Of a stretch of 64,000 nt of DNA, positions 8,948 to 17,469 are shown one piece after another. The notes under the pieces are model-generated. The model was not told where the DNA came from. It saw only the letters and a program-made list of their open reading frames with translations, and did not search any database. The translations under genes were made by a program, and so were the position numbers. The DNA is taken from positions 209,243-273,242 of the forward strand of contig CAZIZO010000004.1 of the NCBI GenBank assembly GCA_964543905.1. The letters run 5' to 3'. Position 1 is the stretch's first letter, and each line of letters starts with the position of its first letter. The stretch is from GCA-016699835 sp964543905. Its GTDB lineage: Bacteria > Planctomycetota > Phycisphaerae > Phycisphaerales > UBA1924.

Positions 8948-9376
8948 ATGACCCACTTCATGCCGATCACCACCTCCATGCTCGCGTTCATCACCAAGGT
9001 GTCCTCGTTCGCGTTCGTGACCATGCTGTGCGTGGGCGCTGCGGCTTGCGTCGCGGGGACGCTCTGGGTCTGCCGACATGCGCCTTGTCGTGCGTTGTAT
9101 GATCGGGCTCGATCGCGGCTCCGCATCGGCTGGGGGCTGCGTTCCGTGCTCTCCCTCCTCTCGCTTTCGATCCTGACCATCGTCGCGACGTGGCTCCTCG
9201 GTGCCGTAGACCCCGCGACGTACTTGGCGCCGGGTCCCGCCGCGTTGGTATATTCGACGCTCCTGCTGTCGATGCCGGTGTACGCGGTGTCGATGCCGCG
9301 CGGCCGACGACGCACGGAAGCGATCGATCGGGCGGACGAATCGCGGGCCGGGCACGAGGCTCGCCGGGCCGCCTGA
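8948..9376 (+). CDS. Small hypothetical membrane protein
   Basis: I do not recognise this 142-residue protein. It has hydrophobic segments at about 10-40 ('LAFITKVSSFAFVTMLCVGAAACVAGTLWV'), 60-85 ('SVLSLLSLSILTIVATWLLGA') and 95-118, so two or three membrane passes, and a basic C-terminal tail. It lies between flgE and fliL in the same direction. In many flagellar clusters motA and motB occupy this place, but nothing here resembles a stator. The ATG at 8948 follows the flgE stop by 76 bases without an obvious ribosome site. It may be a real operon member, but coding is uncertain. Confidence 0.5.
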   Translation: MTHFMPITTSMLAFITKVSSFAFVTMLCVGAAACVAGTLWVCRHAPCRALYDRARSRLRIGWGLRSVLSLLSLSILTIVATWLLGAVDPATYLAPGPAALVYSTLLLSMPVYAVSMPRGRRRTEAIDRADESRAGHEARRAA

Positions 9377-9542
9377 ACGGGGGAGCCGGTGGGCGTGATT
9401 GCCTCGGACGGCATACACGGTGCACGCCCACGCGCGGCGTGAGTGCTGATCGCAAGCACCTCAGGCGGATCGTGATTCCGGTCGATCCACGACGCGAGCC
9501 CGCGCACGCCGAGCGTGGGCGGACGTGACTCGGAGGATCTGC

Positions 9543-10100
9543 ATGGCCGCCGCACCCGATAAGAAGGACGAGAGCAAGCCCGAGGGCGAAGCCGCAGGCA
9601 CGGACGCCGCGCCGAAGAAGAAGTCGCCCATCAAACTGGTCGCGATCGTGGGCGCGATCATGGTGATCGAGGCGGTGGGGGTGTTCATGGTGGTGGGGGC
9701 GACGGGCAAGAAGCCGGCGGACGCACACGCCACGGAGATCAAGGGCGCCGACCATGCGGACGAGGAGCAGACGGTCGAGATCCCGCTCGTCGAGGACAAG
9801 TTCCAGAGCATGCAGGGCTCGCAGATCTGGATCTGGGACGTCAGCGTGGTGCTGAAGGCAAAGAAAAAGAACGAAGAGGTCATCAACAAGGCCCTCGACG
9901 CACGCGCGGCCGAGATTCACGAGGCCGTGGCGATGATCTTCCGGCGTGCGCAGTTGCTGCAACTGCGTGAGCCCGGCCTTGAGACCATCAACCGCCAGAT
10001 CAGCGCGTACATGAACAAACTGCTCGGCAAAGACCCCGAGGGAAAAGACCGCTTTGAACGCATCGTGATCCCCAAGTGCAAGGGCTTTGCCGCGAACTGA
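9543..10100 (+). CDS. fliL: FliL, basal body-associated membrane protein
   Basis: The frame opens at 9525, but GGAGG at about 9533-9537 points to the ATG at 9543 (185 residues). A Lys/Glu-rich cytoplasmic N-terminus of about 25 residues leads to one membrane helix ('IKLVAIVGAIMVIEAVGVFMVVGA', about 29-52). A periplasmic FliL domain follows, ending with a Leu-rich helix ('REPGLETINRQISAYMNKLLGKD'). FliL surrounds the stator and raises torque. The order fliL then fliN is unusual because fliM normally stands between them. Confidence 0.85.
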   Translation: MAAAPDKKDESKPEGEAAGTDAAPKKKSPIKLVAIVGAIMVIEAVGVFMVVGATGKKPADAHATEIKGADHADEEQTVEIPLVEDKFQSMQGSQIWIWDVSVVLKAKKKNEEVINKALDARAAEIHEAVAMIFRRAQLLQLREPGLETINRQISAYMNKLLGKDPEGKDRFERIVIPKCKGFAAN

Positions 10101-10292
10101 CCAGCGCCCCGCACGGGCGGTCGGGCGGCGTGGTTCGCTCACCGCGCGCGATACGCCCGCATCGGTGTCGGCAAGATTGGCGCGGCTTTCTCGGACGCCG
10201 CGCAACCTCGGTCCATTTCTGGCGTGCGCTGCGCGACGCGTCCGAATGGAAGCAGCCGACATGACGTCGGCATCACCCGAATGGAGGCCAGG

Positions 10293-10904
10293 ATGGCCGA
10301 CGACCAGACAACTCCGACCCCGTCCGATCCCACACCTTCCGCGAGCCCGACGCCGAGCGCCGCCGAGGCCGCGGCTCTGGAAGCCGCCAAAGCCGCCCTC
10401 TCGGGTGCCCCGACATCGGGAGACCCAGCGCCCACCGCGAACGAGGCCGCCGCCCTCGACGCCGCCAAGGCCGCGCTCGCGGGGCTCTCGGGCGTCGCGG
10501 GAGGCTCCTCCATCGACGAGATGATGGCGCAAGCCATGGCCGAGGAAGAGGCGAAGAAGATCGGGGGCTCGGCCCACCGCGCGACCGGCACCCCCGCGCC
10601 CATGCCGCTGCCCACGTTTGATCCCAAGCCCTCGCCGCAGGAAGCAAAGGCGATCGATCTGCTCTCCGACGTGACCCTCAACGTGAAGATCGAACTCGGA
10701 CGCACCCGGATGCTGGTCGAAGACGTGCTCAAGTTGGGGGATGGGACGGTGATCGAACTCGACAAACTCGCGGGCGATCCGGTCGACGTGTATGTGAATG
10801 ACCGCCCGGTGGCGCGCGGAGAGGTGCTCGTGCTGAACGATAACTTCTGCGTGCGTATCAACGAGATCCTCCAACCGCACGCCGAGCCGACCAAGGCCTC
10901 GTAA
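10293..10904 (+). CDS. fliN: FliN, flagellar motor switch protein with an extended N-terminus
   Basis: The open frame reaches back to 10224, but GGAGG just upstream supports the ATG at 10293 (203 residues). The first 110 residues are an Ala/Pro/Ser-rich linker with two short repeats of the type 'EAAALEAAKAALSG' and 'EAAALDAAKAALAG'. The C-terminal SpoA domain (about 120-195) is canonical: 'LLSDVTLNVKIELGRTRMLVEDVLKLGDGTVIELDK' followed by 'DVYVNDRPVARGEVLVLNDNFCVRI'. FliN forms the bottom of the C-ring and docks FliH-FliI. The gap of 192 bases after fliL contains no room for fliM. Confidence 0.93.
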   Translation: MADDQTTPTPSDPTPSASPTPSAAEAAALEAAKAALSGAPTSGDPAPTANEAAALDAAKAALAGLSGVAGGSSIDEMMAQAMAEEEAKKIGGSAHRATGTPAPMPLPTFDPKPSPQEAKAIDLLSDVTLNVKIELGRTRMLVEDVLKLGDGTVIELDKLAGDPVDVYVNDRPVARGEVLVLNDNFCVRINEILQPHAEPTKAS

Positions 10905-10968
10905 TCGAGCGTGGACGTTCCAACACCCCGTGGTCTCGGGTCGGCGGAGCCGATCCTCATTCGCCAGG

Positions 10969-11802
10969 ATGGCCCTCGTGACACGATCTTTCCTCCACGT
11001 CGTTCGATCGCTCGGCATGCTCGCCTGCGTGCTCGCGGCGCCGGTGCTCGCGTGGGCTTCCCAATCGCCCCCGGACCTCGCCGCGCCCGCCTCGATCGCG
11101 ACGGGAGAGCACTCCAAGAAACTCGGGCTGCCCAAGCCGACGCCCTCCGCCGCCCCCGCCGCGCCGCTCGCGCCGGATGCCGCCAAGCCCGAGGATTCGT
11201 CCTGGGTGTATCGCACCCTCGCGTCGCTCGCGGGCGTCATCGTGCTGATCGTGGCGGTGTCGTTCGTCGTGCAGCGCGTCGCGCGTCAACAGGGTGGGCT
11301 GATCGCCTCACTCGGACCGGGAGGCCGCGCGCCCTCGGGGCTCCTGGAAGTCCTGGGGCGATACCCAATCTCCCGCGGCACGACCCTCGTGCTGCTCAAG
11401 GTGGATCGCCGCGTCTTGCTGCTCTGCCAGACCAGCGGCAAACGCTTCGCGTCCGGCACGAGCATGTCCACGCTCTGCGAAATCTCCGATCCCGACGAGG
11501 TCGCGTCCATTCTCGTGAAGGCACGCGACGAGGAGGGCGACACGCTCGCAAGGAAGTTCGAGTCCATGCTCGGTTCGTTCGGCGGGAAGCACGCTCCCGC
11601 CGCCACGATCGAGCCAAAGCCCTCCGGCCCCACGCGAGCCACCGCGGGGCTCGCCGACCTGCTGCGCGGAAGCACGACGAAGAAGACGCCCCCGAAGCCG
11701 AACGCGCCCTCCAAGCCCCTCACCAAAGCGCAGGCGATCGCCGCCCTCGAGTCCAGGCTCCAATCGCTCCGGGCGCAGGGCGCCAAGGAGAAGGCGGCAT
11801 GA
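10969..11802 (+). CDS. fliO: FliO-like flagellar export membrane protein
   Basis: This 277-residue product uses the ATG at 10969. It has a signal-peptide-like segment (about 10-28), a Pro/Ala-rich periplasmic stretch and one clear transmembrane helix at about 76-96 ('LAGVIVLIVAVSFVVQRVA'). Then comes a FliO cytoplasmic domain ('LLEVLGRYPISRGTTLVLLKVDRRVLLLC', about 122-150) with the usual 'S..R.I.LV.V..R.LLLG' pattern. The tail is Lys/Ala-rich. FliO helps FliP assemble into the export gate, and fliP follows immediately with an ATGA overlap. Confidence 0.85.
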   Translation: MALVTRSFLHVVRSLGMLACVLAAPVLAWASQSPPDLAAPASIATGEHSKKLGLPKPTPSAAPAAPLAPDAAKPEDSSWVYRTLASLAGVIVLIVAVSFVVQRVARQQGGLIASLGPGGRAPSGLLEVLGRYPISRGTTLVLLKVDRRVLLLCQTSGKRFASGTSMSTLCEISDPDEVASILVKARDEEGDTLARKFESMLGSFGGKHAPAATIEPKPSGPTRATAGLADLLRGSTTKKTPPKPNAPSKPLTKAQAIAALESRLQSLRAQGAKEKAA

Positions 11803-12842
11803 TTCCTCAGGCGCCTGACCCGGACCCTCGATCCAATGCCGCCGTCGCGGGCACCCGCTCCCGTCTGGTGCTGCTCCTTGTGATCGCGCTCGGCCTCGCG
11901 CCCCGCGCCTTCGCCGGCCCGTTCCCCGCCGCGTCGATGATCCCCAAGGACATGCTCGCGACAACGAGCGCGAGCGTTGGGCGTGAAGTCCCATCGGGCT
12001 CGCCCATCGCCTCGGTCATCGATCTGAATCCGCTCGCCATGCTCGACGACGCGGCCCAACTCCTCCCGGGTGGGGGCGCACGCTCGTCAACCCTCCCAAC
12101 CTCCGTCGGGTCGGCAAACGACGCCGCGCCGCGCCGAGGGCTCTCGACCGCGATCAACATCCTGCTGCTGCTCACCGTCATCACGCTCGCGCCCTCGATC
12201 GTGCTGATGACGACCTGCTTCATGCGCATCCTGATCGTGCTGGGCTTTCTGAAGCAGGCCATCGGGGCGCAGTCGATCCCGCCGCCCCAGGTCACCACCG
12301 CCCTGGCGCTCTTCATGACCGCGTTCGTGATGACCCCGACCGTCGAGCGCGTGTACCACGAGGCCATCGTCCCCTATCGCACCGGCGAGATCTCCGATTA
12401 CGACGTCCTGTGGGTCAAGTGCAAGCAGCCCATCCGCGACTTCATGTTCGCGCAGATCGAGGCCACGAACAACTGGTCGAGCCTGTACACCATGCTCGAA
12501 TACCGCGGGCACGACACCAGCAGCCCCGAGAATCTCTCCCGCGCCGACGTGGACATGCCCACGCTGATCACGGGCTTCATGCTCTCCGAACTCAAGTCGG
12601 CCTTCCTCATGGGCTTCCGGGTCTATCTCCCCTTCCTCGTGATCGACATGGTCGTCTCGACGATGCTCATCTCGATGAGCATGATGATGCTCCCCCCGGT
12701 GCTCATCTCGTTGCCCTTCAAGGTGCTGCTGTTCGTGCTGGTGGACGGCTGGGCGCTGGTGGTGGGCAACCTCATGTCCTCCTTCGCGGCGCCCGTCTCG
12801 CACGCGTGGCACGCCGCGTCCGCGTGCCCAACCTTCACCTAG
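11799..12842 (+). CDS. fliP: FliP, flagellar export gate protein
   Basis: The frame is open from far upstream, but translation should start at the ATG at 11799, coupled to the fliO stop (347 residues). A cleavable signal peptide (about 18-38) is followed by a long variable periplasmic region, then the conserved core. The core includes 'SIVLMTTCFMRILIVLGFLKQAIG', 'PPPQVTTALALFMTAFVMTP', 'ITGFMLSELKSAFLMGFRVYLPFLVIDMVVSTMLISMSMMMLPP' and 'LLFVLVDGW'. These are the FliP/SctR signatures. FliP forms the pentameric pore of the export gate with FliQ and FliR, which follow. Confidence 0.97.
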   Translation: MIPQAPDPDPRSNAAVAGTRSRLVLLLVIALGLAPRAFAGPFPAASMIPKDMLATTSASVGREVPSGSPIASVIDLNPLAMLDDAAQLLPGGGARSSTLPTSVGSANDAAPRRGLSTAINILLLLTVITLAPSIVLMTTCFMRILIVLGFLKQAIGAQSIPPPQVTTALALFMTAFVMTPTVERVYHEAIVPYRTGEISDYDVLWVKCKQPIRDFMFAQIEATNNWSSLYTMLEYRGHDTSSPENLSRADVDMPTLITGFMLSELKSAFLMGFRVYLPFLVIDMVVSTMLISMSMMMLPPVLISLPFKVLLFVLVDGWALVVGNLMSSFAAPVSHAWHAASACPTFT

Positions 12843-12915
12843 CGGCCCTCCCCGCTCGTGTGCCGATCCGCCGAACCAACCCCTCCGAATTGACCAACCT
12901 TGTGGTGTCCCTCCC

Positions 12916-13176
12916 ATGCAGTACGACGAACAAACGGTTGAACTCGTGCGACAGGCGCTGATCATCACGATCAAGATCGCCGCGCCCATCCTCGCCGCCG
13001 GTATCCTCGTCGGCCTCGTCATCAGCATCCTGCAGTCCGTCACCTCGATCCAGGATCAGACGATCAACCTTGTGCCCAAAATCGTGGTCATGGTCGCGGC
13101 CTCGATCATCCTGATCCCGTGGATCGTCCAGCGCCTCGTCGAGTACACCCACCAACTCCTCCAACTCGCCAGTTGA
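12916..13176 (+). CDS. fliQ: FliQ, flagellar export gate protein
   Basis: This 86-residue protein has two transmembrane hairpin helices and the family signature 'LISILQSVTSIQDQTINLVPKIV' at about 36-58. FliQ packs around the FliP-FliR core of the export gate. Length and hydrophobic profile are those expected. It starts 74 bases after fliP, and its stop codon overlaps a possible TTG start of fliR. Confidence 0.96.
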   Translation: MQYDEQTVELVRQALIITIKIAAPILAAGILVGLVISILQSVTSIQDQTINLVPKIVVMVAASIILIPWIVQRLVEYTHQLLQLAS

Positions 13177-14003
13177 TCGCGGCGATCGGCCAGATTCCAG
13201 AAACCCCCGACGTGCCCACCGCCAATGCCCATCTCGTGCACCTGCTGGACCACGTTGTGCCCTTCGTGCTCGTGATGGTGCGCGTCGCCTCGATCTTCTT
13301 CTCGGCCCCGCTCCTCACGAGCCTGATGATCCCCGTCCGAGCGAAGGCCGCCGTCGCGTTCATGTTCTCGGCAGCCATGTACCCGCTCATCCCCGCACGC
13401 TATGTCGGACCCGTCGATCCCGACCTCGTCATGCTCCTCCCGCACGTCGTCACGGAAGTCGCGATCGGCTTCGCGATCGGGCTCCTGGCGGCCATCCCGC
13501 TCGCCTGCATGGAAATCGCCGGCCTGCTCAGCGGGCAGCAGATGGGCTTCGGACTCGCACGCGTGTACAACCCCGAACTCGACGCCGATGCCGATATCCT
13601 CGGGCAACTCCTCTTCTACATCGCCATGGGCGCCTTTCTTTCGGTGGACGGGCTCGAAGCCGTGATGACGGCGATCCTCGATTCCTTCGCCTCCATCCCC
13701 GTCGGCGGGATGCGCGCCCAGATGGTCCCGCTCGACACGATCAACGCGGTCTTCTCCTCCGGTGTCGAACTCGCCCTGCGAGTCTCGGCGCCCGTCACCG
13801 CAATCGTCTTCCTCCTCGTCATCCTGTTCGGCGTCCTCGCCAAGACCATGCCGCAACTGAGTCCCATGTCTCTCGCGTTCACCGTCAAGATCGTGGGTGG
13901 CCTGGTCGTGCTCGCGGGCTCGGCGTACGCGATCCAGCATGCCACGAGCGTCAACATTCTCGAGGCGCTCTCACGCATGATCCACTGGGCAAGGTCTCCC
14001 TAG
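13173..14003 (+). CDS. fliR: FliR, flagellar export gate protein
   Basis: This FliR/SctT family protein has about six hydrophobic segments, including 'VMVRVASIFFSAPLL', 'VVTEVAIGFAIGLLAAIPLACMEIAGLLSGQQMGFGLARVYNPE' and 'LSPMSLAFTVKIVGGLVVL'. It plugs the FliP ring in the export gate. The frame is open from an ATG at 13119, which would overlap fliQ by 58 bases. A TTG at 13173 gives a 4-base TTGA overlap with the fliQ stop and a 276-residue protein of normal length, so it is preferred. Start choice is uncertain, family assignment is not. Confidence 0.93.
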   Translation: MIAAIGQIPETPDVPTANAHLVHLLDHVVPFVLVMVRVASIFFSAPLLTSLMIPVRAKAAVAFMFSAAMYPLIPARYVGPVDPDLVMLLPHVVTEVAIGFAIGLLAAIPLACMEIAGLLSGQQMGFGLARVYNPELDADADILGQLLFYIAMGAFLSVDGLEAVMTAILDSFASIPVGGMRAQMVPLDTINAVFSSGVELALRVSAPVTAIVFLLVILFGVLAKTMPQLSPMSLAFTVKIVGGLVVLAGSAYAIQHATSVNILEALSRMIHWARSP

Positions 14004-14072
14004 ACCCGACCCAGACCACGTCTCATCAACTCGACTTCCGGTTCCGTCACCCCGCCCCCCGCCGCCAACCCT

Positions 14073-15167
14073 ATGCCCGAAGACCTTGGCGATCGCACCG
14101 AAGCACCCAGTTCTCGACGCCTCTCCGAGGCTCGCGAGCAAGGGAACATTCCGCGCTCGCAAGACCTCTCGGCGGCCATCGACCTCATCGCCGCGGTCAT
14201 CATCCTCGCCCTGCTGGGCGTGGGACTTGCTCGTGCCTTCCGCAACATCATGGAGCGCTCGCTCAACAGCGACGCGTCGGCCTCGCTCTCCTTCGCCGGG
14301 CTCCTGCCCACACTCTCCTACGCCGCCTGGGAGGCCGCGAAGGTCGCCATCCCCATCATGGGCCTGGTCTTGGTCCTGGCATACGTGGCGCAACTGTCCC
14401 AGGTCGGCCTTCACTTCTCGACCAAGCCGCTCGCGCCCAAACTCGGCCGTCTCAACCCGTTGAACGGACTCAAGAATCTCTTCAACACCCGCTCGCTCAT
14501 GAAGACGGCCGTGAACACGGTCAAACTCGGCGCGGTGCTCCTCGCCGGATGGGTCTTCATGGCGGGCATGGTCCACAAACTGGCCTTCCTGCCCATGCTG
14601 CCCGCGATGCAGGCGATCGACCTCGCGCTCTCCTTCGGCGCCTCGCTCGCCAAGATCCTGCTCGCGATCCTCCTGCTCATCGGGATCATCGACTTCCTCT
14701 ACCAGCGCTGGAAGCACAAGAAGGACCTGCGCATGACCAAGCAAGAGGTCAAGGACGAGCGCCGCAGCATGGAGGGCGATCCGCAGGTCAAGGGTCAGCG
14801 TTTCCGCATGTACCAGAAGATCGTGCTGCAGCGCATCAACGCGGCGGTCCCGAAGGCCGACGTCGTCGTCACCAATCCGACACACTACGCCGTCGCCATC
14901 AAGTACGACCCCAAGACGATGCGGGCGCCGAAGGTGGTGGCCAAGGGCGTCGACTACATCGCCCTCGAAATTCGCAAGATCGCGATGGCCCATGCCGTCC
15001 CCATCGTGGAACGCCCGCCCCTGGCGCGAGCGCTCTACGCCGGGACCGAGCCCGGACACGAGATCGATTCCAAGTACTACCAGGCGGTCGCCGAAATCCT
15101 CGCGTACGTCTATCGCCTGGAGAAAGAAATGTCGAAGCCCGAGGCCGCGGAGCCCGTCGCGGCCTGA
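14073..15167 (+). CDS. flhB: FlhB, export substrate-specificity switch protein
   Basis: This 364-residue protein opens with the typical 'DLGDRTEAPSSRRLSEAREQGNIPRSQD'. Four transmembrane segments follow, between about 28 and 210. The cytoplasmic domain carries 'KQEVKDERRSMEGDPQVKGQRFRMYQ' and the autocleavage motif NPTH at residues 268-271. FlhB cleaves itself between Asn and Pro, and with FliK this switches export from hook to filament substrates. FliK is encoded upstream in the same cluster. flhA follows after 33 bases. Confidence 0.98.
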   Translation: MPEDLGDRTEAPSSRRLSEAREQGNIPRSQDLSAAIDLIAAVIILALLGVGLARAFRNIMERSLNSDASASLSFAGLLPTLSYAAWEAAKVAIPIMGLVLVLAYVAQLSQVGLHFSTKPLAPKLGRLNPLNGLKNLFNTRSLMKTAVNTVKLGAVLLAGWVFMAGMVHKLAFLPMLPAMQAIDLALSFGASLAKILLAILLLIGIIDFLYQRWKHKKDLRMTKQEVKDERRSMEGDPQVKGQRFRMYQKIVLQRINAAVPKADVVVTNPTHYAVAIKYDPKTMRAPKVVAKGVDYIALEIRKIAMAHAVPIVERPPLARALYAGTEPGHEIDSKYYQAVAEILAYVYRLEKEMSKPEAAEPVAA

Positions 15168-15200
15168 TCGCCTTGTGGACTCGCGCTCGCGCCCTGAACC

Positions 15201-17348
15201 ATGCCCGCCAACCCCTCCAACACCTCACTCCCCGCCTGGATGCTCCGCATCCACAAGTATCGTGGCATGCTCTTGCCCATCGCCTTCGTCGCGCTGATGG
15301 CGGTGCTCGTCATCCCCCTCCCGCCGATGCTGCTGGACCTGCTCATCGTGCTGAACGTGAGCCTGTCCATCATCATCCTGCTCACGACGATCTACATGGA
15401 CCACCCGCTGGATTTCTCCGTCTTCCCTTCGCTCCTGCTCGCCACGACGCTCTTCCGCCTGGTGCTCAACATCGCCACCACGCGTCTCGTCCTGGGGGCC
15501 AAGGCCAACTCGCCCGATGAGGCCGCCGCGTCCGCGGGGCACGTCATCATGGCGTTCGGGCAGTTCGTCGCGGGCGATTCGCTCTTCGTGGGCATCATCA
15601 TCTTCCTCATCCTCACCATCGTGCAGTTCGTCGTCGTCACCAAGGGCGCGGGGCGCATCTCCGAAGTGGCCGCCCGATTCACGCTGGACGCCATGCCCGG
15701 CAAGCAGATGGCCATCGACTCGGACCTGAACGCCGGCATCATCAATGAGGCCGAAGCACGCAAGCGGCGCGAACGCGTCGCCCAGGAAGCCGACTTCTTC
15801 GGCGCGATGGACGGTGCGTCCAAGTTCGTCCGCGGGGACGCGATCGCCGGCCTCATCATCACCGCCGTCAACATCATCGGCGGCTTCGCCGTCGGCATGA
15901 TCTCCCGCGGGTGGGACGCGGGCGCCGTCGCCGAGGTCTACACCAAACTGACGATCGGCGATGGGCTCACGAGCCAGTTGCCCTCCTTCATCATCGCCAT
16001 CGCCTCCGCCCTCATCGTCACGCGCTCCGGCTCAAAGGCCCAACTCGGGCATGAACTGACCGATCAACTCGCGAGCCAGCCCAAGGGGCTCCTCATCACC
16101 GCCGCCTTCCTCCTCCTGCTCAGCCTCACGCCGCTGCCGACCATCCCGCTCCTCCTCGCCGCCGCCGTGCTCGTGGTGCTCGCGCTCGCGGTCGCGCGTT
16201 CGCGAAAAGCCGCCGAGGCGACGAAGCAGAGCGAGAGCGTCAAGCCCACCGCACCCGACGCCCCGTCGGTCGAGTCGCTCCTCAAGGTCGATACCCTCGA
16301 ACTCGAGGTCGGCTACGCCCTCGTCCCGCTCATCGACACCAACCAGGGTGGCGACCTCCTCGAGCGCGTCGCCGCCATCCGCCGCCAACTCGCCTCCGAA
16401 CTCGGCCTCGTCATGCCCCCCGTTCGCATCCGCGACAACGTCCAACTCGGGCCCAACGACTATCGCATCAAGGTCCGCGGCAACACCGTCGCCTCGGGGT
16501 CCACCCGCCCGGGCAAGTTCCTCGCCATGGACTCCGGCATCGCCTCCGGTCCCATCGAGGGCGAGAAAACCCGCGAGCCGGCCTTCGGCCTCGATGCCTG
16601 GTGGGTCGAGCCCGCCCTCCGCCCTCGCGCCGAGGCCATGAACTTCACCGTCGTCGATCCCACCAGCGTCGTGACGACCCACCTCGCCGAGATCGTCAAG
16701 CGCCACGCCGACGAACTCCTGACCCGCGACGAGATCAGCAACCTCCTCGAACAACTCAAGCAGAAATCGCCCAAACTCGTCGAAGAGACGGTGCCCGCGA
16801 TCGTCAAGCCCGCGGAACTCCAGAAGATCCTCCAGTCGCTCCTGCGTGAACGCGTCCCCGTACGCGACCTCGAGACGATCCTCGAGACCCTCGCGGAGTG
16901 GGCGCCCAAGACCAAGGACGTCGACGTGCTCACCGAGTACGTCCGCAACAGCCTCCGTCGAACCATCTCGCACCAGCACAGCACCCTCGACCAGGCCGGA
17001 CATCGGCGCCTGCACTGCGTCACGCTCGACCCCGCGATGGAGGACACCATCAACGCCTACATCGATCGCGGAGCGACGGGCACCATCGTCAACATGCCCG
17101 CCCGCGTCGCCGCCGCCGTCGCCGAACAGATCCTCAAGGGAATCCAACTCCTGACCGCCGCCGGGCATCAACCCATCGTGATCGCCTCTCCACAGGTCCG
17201 CGCCGTCGTTCGCAACCTGATGGAGCCGCACCTGCCCCACATCGCGGTGCTCGGCTACAACGAGATCATCCCGGGAGTCGAGGTCGAGTCGCTCGCCCTG
17301 GTCATGCCCCCGCCGCAGGCCGAGCGCCCCCTCGCCGCCGCCGCCTGA
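15201..17348 (+). CDS. flhA: FlhA, flagellar export gate and chaperone-docking protein
   Basis: This 715-residue protein has about eight transmembrane segments in the first 330 residues and the FHIPEP-family signature region ('ISEVAARFTLDAMPGKQMAIDSDLNAG', about residues 153-180). A C-terminal cytoplasmic ring domain (about 355-700) follows, where export chaperones and FliJ dock. Length and architecture are standard. It follows flhB by 33 bases and precedes flhF by 121 bases, the common flhB-flhA-flhF order. Confidence 0.98.
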   Translation: MPANPSNTSLPAWMLRIHKYRGMLLPIAFVALMAVLVIPLPPMLLDLLIVLNVSLSIIILLTTIYMDHPLDFSVFPSLLLATTLFRLVLNIATTRLVLGAKANSPDEAAASAGHVIMAFGQFVAGDSLFVGIIIFLILTIVQFVVVTKGAGRISEVAARFTLDAMPGKQMAIDSDLNAGIINEAEARKRRERVAQEADFFGAMDGASKFVRGDAIAGLIITAVNIIGGFAVGMISRGWDAGAVAEVYTKLTIGDGLTSQLPSFIIAIASALIVTRSGSKAQLGHELTDQLASQPKGLLITAAFLLLLSLTPLPTIPLLLAAAVLVVLALAVARSRKAAEATKQSESVKPTAPDAPSVESLLKVDTLELEVGYALVPLIDTNQGGDLLERVAAIRRQLASELGLVMPPVRIRDNVQLGPNDYRIKVRGNTVASGSTRPGKFLAMDSGIASGPIEGEKTREPAFGLDAWWVEPALRPRAEAMNFTVVDPTSVVTTHLAEIVKRHADELLTRDEISNLLEQLKQKSPKLVEETVPAIVKPAELQKILQSLLRERVPVRDLETILETLAEWAPKTKDVDVLTEYVRNSLRRTISHQHSTLDQAGHRRLHCVTLDPAMEDTINAYIDRGATGTIVNMPARVAAAVAEQILKGIQLLTAAGHQPIVIASPQVRAVVRNLMEPHLPHIAVLGYNEIIPGVEVESLALVMPPPQAERPLAAAA

Positions 17349-17469
17349 GCATCCCCCATCCCCGGGCCCTCGGCCCTGAAGCCGCTTTTGTCCCTCCGTC
17401 TTCGACTCGCCGATAGAAAGTCCTCATCAACCCCGCTCGCAGGACGCGAGCCATCGCGAGAGAGCCAGG

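Noticed and set aside
10101..10292. A possible short fliM or gene fragment between fliL and fliN.
   Set aside because: No frame shows FliM motifs and 192 bases is far too short.
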